Below are positions 1 to 7,521 of a DNA stretch of 64,000 nt, piece after piece; within the stretch, counting starts at the first letter, position 1; every line of letters starts with the position of its first letter. Both the position numbers and the translations under genes were made by a program. The DNA is taken from assembly GCF_000986785.1 (NCBI RefSeq), contig NZ_LAYY01000001.1:310001-374000 (forward strand). Direction: 5' to 3'. This stretch comes from Mesobacillus campisalis (GTDB lineage: Bacteria > Bacillota > Bacilli > Bacillales > Cytobacillaceae). The notes below the pieces were generated by a model. The model was not told the origin of the DNA and did not search any database. It was given only the letters and a program-made list of their open reading frames with translations.

Positions 1-146
1 AAGTACCTCACCCATCCTTCCTAAATCTAATTACCCCTTTGTTTGCTCACTCTTTCACTTCCCGCTGTATTGGATTTGTAAACTAAAATTTTTATTGTGG
101 AAAAGTTTTGTGCGATTCTGACAAAGTATTTAAACAATAACCACAA

Positions 147-196
147 TAAAAACCCCTCCAGATTTATAAAATCATCCAGAGGGGGCATTTGCTCAT
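147..196 (-). terminator. Rho-independent terminator-like hairpin
   Basis: CCCCTC (153-158) pairs with GAGGGG (179-184), with a further short inner stem. On the minus strand the stem is followed by GGGGTTTTTATT, a typical T tract. It would end transcription coming from the ppx-ppk operon or from the short hydrophobic ORF just upstream. Confidence 0.6.
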
Positions 197-198
197 TA

Positions 199-276
199 TT
201 AGTGTTTTGTTAATCGGCCGACTAGCAGCCAGAATACGAACAGCGCGGAAAGTAAAACACTCAAATGTATAATCAT
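199..276 (-). CDS. Possible 25-aa hydrophobic micro-protein
   Basis: A minus-strand ORF opens with ATG at 276 and encodes about 25 residues, starting MIIHLSVLLSALFVFWLLVG and ending in a basic tail (RLTKH). It is one predicted membrane segment. It lies between ppk and the terminator at 147-196. The only ribosome binding site candidate (GGACAGGA) sits very close to the ATG, so this may be chance. No family recognised. Confidence 0.25.
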   Translation of the reverse strand: MIIHLSVLLSALFVFWLLVGRLTKH

Positions 277-370
277 TCCTGTCCAAGTGATAACCCAAGC
301 TTATTATAAATAGTGCAATTATCAGCTTTACATGATAGGTGCCAGGGACTTTCTATTTCATAAAAACTTT

Positions 371-2479
371 TCAAAAACTATCCGAAACTTGGTAAGCGAA
401 CTGGTAGAGTAAGGTCTGGCTTTCGATTTCCGGTTCATTGGGTTCTTTTTGAACATAATGATAATCACCATTAGAATCTTGTACCCTTGCTTTTACATTA
501 TCGGCCAACTGAATTTGAAGGATTTCAATAATCCTTTCCTGGATTTCCCTGTTATATATAGGGAAGGAAATTTCAATTCGATTTTCCATATTCCGCGTCA
601 TTAAATCTGCGGAGGAAAGATAAATTTGTGTATCTCCATTATGATGAAAATAGTAAATTCGGCTATGCTCAAGGAACCGGCCAACGATGCTCCGAACGCG
701 GATGTTTTCACTAACACCTTCTATGCCGGACCGGAGGCAGCATATGCCGCGGACAATTAAATCAATTTGCACTCCTGCTTGTGACGCCTCGTATAATTTT
801 AGAATGATATTCTTGTCGGTCAGCGAGTTCATTTTGGCGACAATCCTGCCATTTCCATGTTGTTTATGGAACAGAATTTCTTCGTCAATCAACTCAATTA
901 ACCGGTCCCTAATGTCGAAGGGAGCAACTGAAAAATGCTGGAAATCCGGTTTTTCCATAAACCCGCTTAAATAGTTGAAGAAATTGGTCGCCTCATTGCC
1001 GAACTCTGGATGTGCCGTAATAAAGCCGATATCCGTATAGGCTTTCGCCGTTTGCTCATTATAATTGCCTGTTCCCAAATGGACAAAGCGCTGGATATCA
1101 TCCCCTACTCTCCGGACGACAAGTGTGATTTTGCTATGTGTTTTTAAATAGGATTTCCCATAGATCACAAGGCAGCCCGCTTTTTCAAGCTCCCTTGCCC
1201 ATTGGACATTATGTTCCTCGTCAAAGCGGGCTTTCAATTCTACCAGAACCAATACCTGTTTCCCGTTTCCAGCAGCCCTTATTAACGATTCAATAATGGG
1301 CGATTGCTCACTAACCCGATACAGTGTCTGCTTGATGGCCAATACATCGGGGTCCTCGGCCGCACATCTGATAAAGTCGACAATTGGCTCGAAGGATTCA
1401 TACGGATGATGAAATAAGATATCCCGTTCCAGGGCGATATCAAAGATACTTTGCTCTTTCCCGGCACCATCCCTAGGAAGATCTCTGGGCGGCTGGGGAA
1501 CTAATCGTTTATAGACAAGATGTTCTTTTACAGGAGCAATCTTTTTAGAGAATTTGGGTAAGTAGGTTAAATCCAGTGGGCCATCGATAAAATAAACATA
1601 TTTTTCATGGACCTCCAACTCTCTTATTAAATTGCCTACTACTTCATCATCTTTGTAATTTTTTGATATTTCAAGACGTACAGGCTCTCCCCATCTTCTC
1701 GTTTTTAATTCTTCTTCAATTTCCTTAAGCAGGTCACGCGCACCCTCTTCATGAATTTCCAGATCAGCATTTCGTGTAATCCGGAATTGCGTGACCGATT
1801 TCACCGTTAATCCAATGAATAATTTATGGATAAAATGGACGATCACATCCTCCAATAAAACGAATTCATACTTATTCTCATCGCAAGGAAGCTCAATGAA
1901 CCTGGCTAGTCCTTTTGGAATTTGTACAATCGCCTTTTTCTCTCGATCCTCAGCATCCTTCCTTTCATCATAAAGAGCCACGGCGATATTTACGCTTCGA
2001 TTGGCCAGCAATGGAAAAGGACGATAGGCATCAATGGCCATCGGTGTTAATACCGGAAAAATCACCCGGTCAAAATAATCTTCAAGGACAGCCTTTTTCT
2101 CATCGGACAGATCCTGCACAGATAGAAAACAAACTTCTTCATCCTCCAGATTGGCCAACAGTGTTTTATATGTATAGTACTGAGTGCCAACCAGGTCATG
2201 GGTAAGTTTTGAAATTTCTTCTAATTGCTCCTTCGGGGTTAAACCAGCTTTATTTTCCGGTTTGGTCAACCCCGCATTCACTTGATCCATCAATCCTGCT
2301 ACCCGAACCATCATAAACTCATCCAAATTGGAGCTGAAAATCGATAGAAACGTCAGTCTTTCCAACAACGGATTGCGCAGATCGTTTGCCTCTTCCAGTA
2401 CCCTTTTATTAAACAGAAGCCAGCTTATCTCCCTGTTTTGGAAATAATTAGGGTCATTGATGTTAATTGTTTTTTCCAT
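371..2479 (-). CDS. ppk1: Polyphosphate kinase 1
   Basis: 702-aa polyphosphate kinase that reversibly transfers the gamma phosphate of ATP to inorganic polyphosphate, close to the usual PPK1 length (about 690). The N-terminal domain starts with the family-typical NREISWLLFNKRVLEEA. The two catalytic phospholipase-D-like halves carry the conserved histidines: THSK (H448) and LEHSRIYYFHHNG (H605, the expected phospho-histidine). The start is ATG at 2479 behind an AAGGGATAGG stretch. It follows ppx by 25 bp on the same strand, so synthesis and degradation of polyphosphate are encoded together. No truncation or missing motif is seen. Confidence 0.97.
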   Translation of the reverse strand: MEKTININDPNYFQNREISWLLFNKRVLEEANDLRNPLLERLTFLSIFSSNLDEFMMVRVAGLMDQVNAGLTKPENKAGLTPKEQLEEISKLTHDLVGTQYYTYKTLLANLEDEEVCFLSVQDLSDEKKAVLEDYFDRVIFPVLTPMAIDAYRPFPLLANRSVNIAVALYDERKDAEDREKKAIVQIPKGLARFIELPCDENKYEFVLLEDVIVHFIHKLFIGLTVKSVTQFRITRNADLEIHEEGARDLLKEIEEELKTRRWGEPVRLEISKNYKDDEVVGNLIRELEVHEKYVYFIDGPLDLTYLPKFSKKIAPVKEHLVYKRLVPQPPRDLPRDGAGKEQSIFDIALERDILFHHPYESFEPIVDFIRCAAEDPDVLAIKQTLYRVSEQSPIIESLIRAAGNGKQVLVLVELKARFDEEHNVQWARELEKAGCLVIYGKSYLKTHSKITLVVRRVGDDIQRFVHLGTGNYNEQTAKAYTDIGFITAHPEFGNEATNFFNYLSGFMEKPDFQHFSVAPFDIRDRLIELIDEEILFHKQHGNGRIVAKMNSLTDKNIILKLYEASQAGVQIDLIVRGICCLRSGIEGVSENIRVRSIVGRFLEHSRIYYFHHNGDTQIYLSSADLMTRNMENRIEISFPIYNREIQERIIEILQIQLADNVKARVQDSNGDYHYVQKEPNEPEIESQTLLYQFAYQVSDSF

Positions 2480-2504
2480 GATTTCACACCTATCCCTTAC
2501 TGTT

Positions 2505-4049
2505 TTAAATCATCCTATTTAAAAGTTTAAATTCCATACTCCATTTCTTTTTAAGGGCATTCTCAAGATGCTTCAATTGGGCTTCAGCCAAAAGCTGTTC
2601 AACAAACCAATTTTCATCACCACAATGGATTACTATCTTGATACCCTCATTGTTCTTCTCTAAGTCAATCGATTTGATTATGTTCCGATTTGTATCATTG
2701 ACCGCATAAGCAAATTTTAAAATGGCGGCGAGCAATTTTATTTTGTCTTTTTCCTCTTTTGTAAACCAATCCTTAAATAGCTTCCTAGTTTGCTTAAAGC
2801 TGTTCTTTGATTGATACGAGGCAATTAAGGCCATTTTAACTTGTTTTTGGTGAGGCAGCCCGTCCATGCTTTGATTAGATAGAATATAAAATGTATGGTT
2901 ATGGGCGAATCTGCTATCGATATAGGATCCAATTTTATAAACATAGCTTGAAAATTGAAGATCCTTCATATCCTCCTTGCTTATTTCAGCAATCCCCTTG
3001 CTGTTCATCGCTTTCGCTATCAGTAACGCCGTTTTGGCTACCCGGACTCTTGCATTTAAATCCACGGAATAGTCCAGGCACAGCTTTAAAAAGTTTTTTT
3101 CAATCAACTGATTTGAATCGACTGGTTCATTTTCGTTTACAGCCAATTGTTCAAGCAAAATTCCATCCCTAATTCCTTTCAAGCTGACTTGGAAAAAAGG
3201 AGCTTCAACCATCCTGGCAACCACCGTGAAAACCTGGATGGCAGGTATGATCAAATCCGCCCTGTCCTTGGAAAGGCCCGGGACTTGCTGAAGGCTATCA
3301 TATGATAATGATTGCAAATGGGCACTTATTGAATCCAGATCATATACATCCATTTCGTACAGGTGAATAGTTGAAAGGGGGTAATTATTCACTTCCTTAT
3401 GTATTTTTGCCACAGTACGGGCACTGCCGCCAATTCCGATGACTGGCAGTCGGCAATTTTTAAGCCAAACTAATTCTTTTAAATGGGCCGATAAGAAGTC
3501 ATTCAGCTTATTCAGTTCCTCCATGGTCGGAACACAATTCTCCACAAACATTTTTGTTAAGGATAACGCTCCGAAGGGAAGGCTGATTGAATGGATCATT
3601 TTGCGATTTTTAAACAGGGTAATTTCGGTACTGCCGCCACCGATATCAATCGTAATTCCGCTCTCCAAATAGGTGGAATGAATGACACTTAATAAGCCAT
3701 AATAAGCCTCCCTTTCCCCTGATAATAAATCGACTTTAAGCCCAAGTTTATCGGAAATGAGGTTCAGGATCTCATCATGATTCCGTGACTGCCTTAGCGT
3801 TGCTGTTGCAGCAAGTACTACTTCGGATACATGGTTGGCTTCAATAATTTCCTTGAAATCAGTTAGTGTATTTAGGAGGACCTTTACCCCTTCATCATTC
3901 AGAATTTGTTGATCGTTTAAAAATGTCTGCAACCGGGCGGTTACTTTAAAATTTTTCGCTTCTTCATAAAATCGCCCTTGTTTGACATGGTAAATAACCA
4001 GCCTGAATGAATTGGAGCCAATGTCGATAACCGCAATCTTTCTCGTCAT
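2505..4049 (-). CDS. ppx: Exopolyphosphatase, Ppx/GppA family
   Basis: 514-aa ASKHA-fold phosphatase that removes terminal phosphate from polyphosphate (or pppGpp in GppA-type members). Visible signatures: phosphate-1 loop IDIGSNSFRLVIY near the N-terminus, phosphate-2 loop TIDIGGGSTEI around residue 136, and GIGGSARTVAKI near 205. The C-terminal half is the HD-like helical domain of the longer bacterial Ppx proteins. It is the first gene of a two-gene operon with ppk1. Polyphosphate versus pppGpp preference cannot be told from sequence, but the ppk neighbour favours polyphosphate. Confidence 0.95.
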   Translation of the reverse strand: MTRKIAVIDIGSNSFRLVIYHVKQGRFYEEAKNFKVTARLQTFLNDQQILNDEGVKVLLNTLTDFKEIIEANHVSEVVLAATATLRQSRNHDEILNLISDKLGLKVDLLSGEREAYYGLLSVIHSTYLESGITIDIGGGSTEITLFKNRKMIHSISLPFGALSLTKMFVENCVPTMEELNKLNDFLSAHLKELVWLKNCRLPVIGIGGSARTVAKIHKEVNNYPLSTIHLYEMDVYDLDSISAHLQSLSYDSLQQVPGLSKDRADLIIPAIQVFTVVARMVEAPFFQVSLKGIRDGILLEQLAVNENEPVDSNQLIEKNFLKLCLDYSVDLNARVRVAKTALLIAKAMNSKGIAEISKEDMKDLQFSSYVYKIGSYIDSRFAHNHTFYILSNQSMDGLPHQKQVKMALIASYQSKNSFKQTRKLFKDWFTKEEKDKIKLLAAILKFAYAVNDTNRNIIKSIDLEKNNEGIKIVIHCGDENWFVEQLLAEAQLKHLENALKKKWSMEFKLLNRMI

Positions 4050-4184
4050 AAAATCATCCTTTCATACCGTAATTATATCATTTTCATTTTTAACTGAAAA
4101 AGCAACAATGGATGTCTAGGGTCGGTTCTTATGCTTCATTCGAGAATTGAAATAACTATCAATTTAGAGCAATACGCTACAAAA

Positions 4185-4212
4185 GAGCCTTATCCACCAA
4201 AGGATAAGGCTC
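4185..4212. terminator. Intergenic terminator hairpin
   Basis: GAGCCTTATCC (4185-4195) and GGATAAGGCTC (4202-4212) form an 11-bp perfect stem with a 6-nt loop between the ppx promoter region and the 80-aa gene. T-rich flanks on both sides suggest a terminator for the minus-strand 4347-5300 genes. Confidence 0.6.
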
Positions 4213-4287
4213 CTCTATTTATTAGACACTCCCTGGTTGTGACTGTGCACCAGTATCGCATATAAGCCGAGTACTCGTATTAAAAAA

Positions 4288-4318
4288 GTGCCTGTCACAA
4301 CCCGAAATTTATGACACC
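4288..4318 (+). repeat. Half copy of GCCTGTCAC palindromic repeat
   Basis: GTGCCTGTCACAACCCG followed by AAATTTATGACACC is one arm of the dispersed palindromic element found at about eleven places in this window. It lies directly 3' of the 80-aa gene. It is preceded by GAGTACTCGTATTA, a piece also found in the 32.6-kb repeat. Confidence 0.65.
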
Positions 4319-4346
4319 CTGAACATGCACCGTATATATTTCCATC

Positions 4347-4589
4347 TCAAGAGCGCTCAAGGACAGCAGTGAGCATGCGGTGGACGACTTCATGGTCACG
4401 CGGATCGTGCAGATGATAATTTTCACCCGGCAGCGTATACCATTCTTCAGCGCCAACATAGGTAATGGCGAGTGTAAGGACACCATTGTCGCTGCATGTG
4501 GTGCGAAGTTCGAGGTCCCCACTGATCACGCCGACCTCCTTGGTCATTACCCCATGGGTTGCGTGGAAAATTGACGACTTCGTTTCCAT
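4347..4589 (-). CDS. Small hypothetical protein, likely transferred
   Basis: 80-aa protein not recognised as a named family. An AAGGGAG site about 8 nt upstream of the ATG at 4589 supports this start. The composition is soluble and mixed, with EEWYTLPGENYHLHDPRDHE near the C-terminus. Base composition is clearly GC-richer than neighbouring genes, like the secreted HNH nuclease just upstream (4668-5300), so the two were probably acquired together, perhaps from an actinobacterial source. A 75-aa ORF in another frame (4295-4522) overlaps but lacks a ribosome binding site and looks like a shadow. Confidence 0.55.
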   Translation of the reverse strand: METKSSIFHATHGVMTKEVGVISGDLELRTTCSDNGVLTLAITYVGAEEWYTLPGENYHLHDPRDHEVVHRMLTAVLERS

Positions 4590-4667
4590 ATGGTTGTCTC
4601 CCTTCTATGCTAATGATTGGGCTATAACAGTTTTAGCTTGGTAATACTTTAAAATATTATAACAGTC

Positions 4668-5300
4668 TTAATAGGAGCAGGTGTCAAGCATGCTTTGCAG
4701 GGAAGACTTCTCCGATGATTGCAGGTTCAGGTCCCAGCGGTACTTGGTGTTGATCCACATCTTGGCGTATGCACAGCGTGCTCCATAACGCGGTGGCTGC
4801 CAGGTTGACGGATCCTGGTCACCCTTGGACCGGTTAACGCTCGCGGTCACCGCAATGAGCTGCGGGCCGTTGAGGTCGTTTGCAAAATTCTGGCGCTTTG
4901 TCGTAGTCCAGCTGCTGGCGCCGGAACGCCATGCTTCTGCAAGCGGGACGACGTGGTCGATGTCGATTTCGGAAGGTGAGTACACGGAGATGCCATCATA
5001 GTAGCTGTACCATTTGCCGGATGTGACGGGGCAATTCCCGCTGTAGTAGTCCGCATCACGCTTGAGCACCACCTGACGGGTATCACAGCCGCCGCCCTGG
5101 CTGATCCAGTGCGGGAACTTGTCCCGCGAGTAACCGGTCATGGAACCTTCGGACTTGACGGTCAGCGAGTTCAACTGAGATTGGGCGGTGGACTTGGACG
5201 GAATTCCTGACGGTAAAGCGGATGCAGTAGGAATATCAAAATGAAAAACAACCACCGACAAAACGAGCGCAAAAACCAACCCTATCCATTTCTTCATCAT
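4668..5300 (-). CDS. Secreted HNH-family endonuclease (DUF1524-like)
   Basis: 210-aa protein with an N-terminal signal peptide (MMKKWIGLVFALVLSVVVFHF, cleavage near the TASA region), so probably secreted. The mature part holds the GmrSD/DUF1524-type HNH core: DIDHVVPLAEAW (the metal/general-base His), FANDLNGPQL and NRSKGDQDPSTW. Such secreted nucleases are common in Streptomyces and relatives. Two cysteine pairs (GGGCD, SGNCP, GARCAY, DTCSY) fit an extracellular disulfide-bonded enzyme. The gene is GC-richer than its surroundings while the signal peptide is Bacillus-like and AT-rich, suggesting transfer with a local leader. The substrate is probably extracellular DNA (inference). Confidence 0.8.
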   Translation of the reverse strand: MMKKWIGLVFALVLSVVVFHFDIPTASALPSGIPSKSTAQSQLNSLTVKSEGSMTGYSRDKFPHWISQGGGCDTRQVVLKRDADYYSGNCPVTSGKWYSYYDGISVYSPSEIDIDHVVPLAEAWRSGASSWTTTKRQNFANDLNGPQLIAVTASVNRSKGDQDPSTWQPPRYGARCAYAKMWINTKYRWDLNLQSSEKSSLQSMLDTCSY

Positions 5301-5686
5301 AAAATTTCCTCCCAGTATGTATTTTTACTATTCCTCCACTAGAAATGATAGTTGATAAATTACCTGATTAAAAGTTAAATATTTGTAAATATTCCGTAAA
5401 TTGTAAAGTCAGCAGTTGGTTCAAAAACTCTTTCTCATTTATAAATTCTCAGTTTGCTTCCTCCAACCTGTATACCAAATCTTAAAAATCTTGATATTTT
5501 AGAGAGGCATCAAAAGGAATGATAGTGATAGGCCGAAAGTATTCTTTCATGAAACCCACCTGGGAAAACACAGAAAATTTGAAAATGTTACAACAATTTT
5601 ACAATCCCTTTACGCTGCCTCAAGAAAGTATGCATGTTCTTCTAATAAAATGGAAATAAGCAAGCATTACTTTCGGGAGGGATTGA
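5301..5686. other. Intergenic region, no gene seen
   Basis: This 386-bp AT-rich stretch separates the divergent HNH gene and the truncated dehydrogenase gene. It presumably holds both promoters. No repeat, hairpin or credible ORF was recognised. Confidence 0.4.
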
Positions 5687-5944
5687 ATGAAAATCACTGT
5701 TGCTGGAACTGGGTATGTAGGACTGGTAAATGGAGTTTGCCTTGCGGAAATGGGTCACGAAGTCGTTTGCATCGACAGGGATGAAACAAAAGTCAACGCT
5801 CTGCAAAAAGGGATTCCTACCATTTATGAACCTGGTCTTGAAGGTCTTCTCAAGAAAAACACCAGGAGTACTTTCCCAGTTGGCACTAATGCTAAAATCG
5901 GGGAAATCATTCCGCGCTTAAAACCTCCCCCTGTTCATGCATAG
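5687..5944 (+). pseudogene. Truncated UDP-glucose 6-dehydrogenase
   Basis: The first ~60 residues are the N-terminus of a UDP-glucose/GDP-mannose dehydrogenase (Ugd/TuaD type): the Rossmann motif GTGYVGLVNGVCLAEMGHEV, then CIDRDETKV and IPTIYEPGLEGLL. The family is about 440 aa, but here similarity stops after about 65 residues and the frame ends at 5944. A good ribosome binding site (GGGAGG) precedes the ATG, so a short peptide could be made, but NAD and substrate domains are missing. The deletion joins this 5' end to the glycosyltransferase leader. Confidence 0.85.
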
Positions 5945-6063
5945 ACCAATTTCGAGAGTTTGCATTTCCCAGACGTGTAAGTTCCTTCGTTCCAACTTAG
6001 GGGTTCCTGAGTTTGGCTTTGATATTAGGCATGTCCTACTTCAATTTTTGCCGGGAGGTCACT

Positions 6064-7203
6064 ATGAAAATTGCTATTTTTACAGACACCTATTTTCCGG
6101 ATATGAATGGAGTTGCACGCACACTTAAACGCCTTGCCGATTATTTGGCGGAACATCATATTTCCTGCAAAATCTTTGCTCCCAAAACACCATCTGATTA
6201 TGTCGCGGACAATCTTCATCAGTTTACAAGCCTTTCTTTATTTCTCTATCCGGAGTGCCGGATGGCGTTTCCAAATCTCAACCAGGTAAAAACAGAACTC
6301 GAAAGTTTTTCACCAGACTTGATCCATGTTGCCACACCATTCAATATCGGGTTATGCGGCTCGTATTTTGCCAAGAAAATGAATATCCCATTGGTTGGTT
6401 CGTATCATACCGACTTTGACAAGTATTTAAAGTATTACAACCTTCAATTTCTATCCAAGTATTTATGGAGATATATGACCTGGTTCCACTCGCCCTTCCA
6501 GAAATTATTTGTTCCTTCAATGGAAACACTGAACCAGCTGCAGCAGCGCGGTTTCTCAAACCTGGAACTGTGGGGGCGGGGTGTTGATTGCAGCCTCTTC
6601 CACCCGGACTATAATAAATTGTCCGGACGTATGCGGTATAAGGCCGGAAATAAATTGCTTTTCACATATGCCGGCCGGCTTGCACCTGAGAAGGACCTCA
6701 ACACCCTGATGAATGTAGCAGCAAGCTTGCCGGAGAGCATCAATGAGCAGTTCCAGTGGCTCATCGTGGGTGACGGCCCCCAGCGGGAAGAACTGGAAGC
6801 ACAGGCTCCCGAGAATATGGTTTTTACCGGCTATTTAAAAGGAGAACGGCTTGCTGAGGTGTATTCCATTTCAGATGTCTTTGTTTTCCCCTCCCCGACT
6901 GAAACGTTCGGAAATGTCGTCCTCGAGGCCATGGCAAGCGGGACACCTGTTGTGTGCGCGAATTCAGGGGGCGTGAAACACCTCGTTAAGGACGGAGTAA
7001 CCGGATTCTTATGCGAGCCCGGCAATCCTGAAAGTTTCGAAGAAGCACTGATCAAATTGATAAATACCCCCTCCCTTCTACACACAATGGGCCGCGAGGG
7101 AAGAAACTTTGCCCTTACACAAAAATGGGACACGATTCTGGAGTCACTTGTCTTGTCCTATCGGGGTGCAGCCGAAGCTGGAGAGGAAATAAGGTATGCT
7201 TAG
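6064..7203 (+). CDS. Glycosyltransferase family 4 (GT-B fold)
   Basis: 379-aa GT-B enzyme from ATG 6064, chosen over the upstream in-frame ATG at 6013 because GGGAGG lies just before it. N-terminal acceptor domain: MKIAIFTDTYFPDMNGVA with the glycine-rich loop. C-terminal nucleotide-sugar domain: FTYAGRLAPEKDLNTLM, LIVGDGPQREELE and the E-x7-E motif PSPTETFGNVVLEAM. It most resembles GDP-mannose-dependent alpha-mannosyltransferases acting on lipid or cell-envelope glycans; donor and acceptor are not determinable. Its neighbour was a UDP-glucose dehydrogenase, now truncated, so this is a remnant of an envelope polysaccharide locus. Pieces of its 3' half are scattered at 23997-24028 and 25829-25925. 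Confidence 0.88.
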   Translation: MKIAIFTDTYFPDMNGVARTLKRLADYLAEHHISCKIFAPKTPSDYVADNLHQFTSLSLFLYPECRMAFPNLNQVKTELESFSPDLIHVATPFNIGLCGSYFAKKMNIPLVGSYHTDFDKYLKYYNLQFLSKYLWRYMTWFHSPFQKLFVPSMETLNQLQQRGFSNLELWGRGVDCSLFHPDYNKLSGRMRYKAGNKLLFTYAGRLAPEKDLNTLMNVAASLPESINEQFQWLIVGDGPQREELEAQAPENMVFTGYLKGERLAEVYSISDVFVFPSPTETFGNVVLEAMASGTPVVCANSGGVKHLVKDGVTGFLCEPGNPESFEEALIKLINTPSLLHTMGREGRNFALTQKWDTILESLVLSYRGAAEAGEEIRYA

Positions 7204-7224
7204 AGTTTAAAAAATGCTATTTTT

Positions 7225-7272
7225 AGAGATTTGTTGTGTGGTATACGACAAATGGCGGGTTGTACTGGCACC
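7225..7272 (-). repeat. Degenerate GCCTGTCAC-family repeat
   Basis: The segment AGAGATTTGTTGTGTGG, then CGACAAATGGCGGGTTGTACTGGCACC, matches one side of the dispersed palindrome with some decay. It lies 20 bp after the glycosyltransferase stop codon and is copied together with that gene's 3' end at 25829-25925. Confidence 0.55.
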
Positions 7273-7282
7273 GGTATGATTG

Positions 7283-7440
7283 ATTAAATTTGCTTCTATT
7301 ATCCCAGTACTCGCATTATCTCTGCTCTTACCAGCATTAAATCGCGTCTTACCAGCATTATAATGACACTTACCAGCATTAAATATTTATTTAATGCTAG
7401 TACTAGTATTATATTCATAGAAATGAACTCATTTTTGGCT
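7283..7440. repeat. 21-bp-period dispersed repeat, copy 1
   Basis: Begins ATTAAATTTGCTTCTATT and contains three units of about 21 bp, each starting TTACCAGCATTA, followed by an AT-rich tail with GCTAGTACTAGTATTA. A second copy with only two units is at 32627-32750. It is non-coding and lies between the glycosyltransferase gene and the xylanase terminator. Together with the terminator it fills the 318-bp gap here. Confidence 0.75.
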
Positions 7441-7474
7441 ATTGAGCCTACCAAAATAGCTTTAAACCCAGGAA

Positions 7475-7509
7475 AAAACGGAGCTCCAATACTTTGGAAC
7501 TCCGTTTTT
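7475..7509 (-). terminator. Xylanase gene terminator
   Basis: ACGGAG plus CCAA pair with TTGG plus CTCCGT around a short loop, flanked by A and T runs on the two sides. It lies 12 bp past the stop codon of the xylanase gene and could work in both directions. Confidence 0.85.
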
Positions 7510-7521
7510 CCTTAAACTGAT

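Noticed and set aside
7283-7440. CRISPR-like or coding repeat
   Set aside because: 21-bp period without unique spacers and no open frame.
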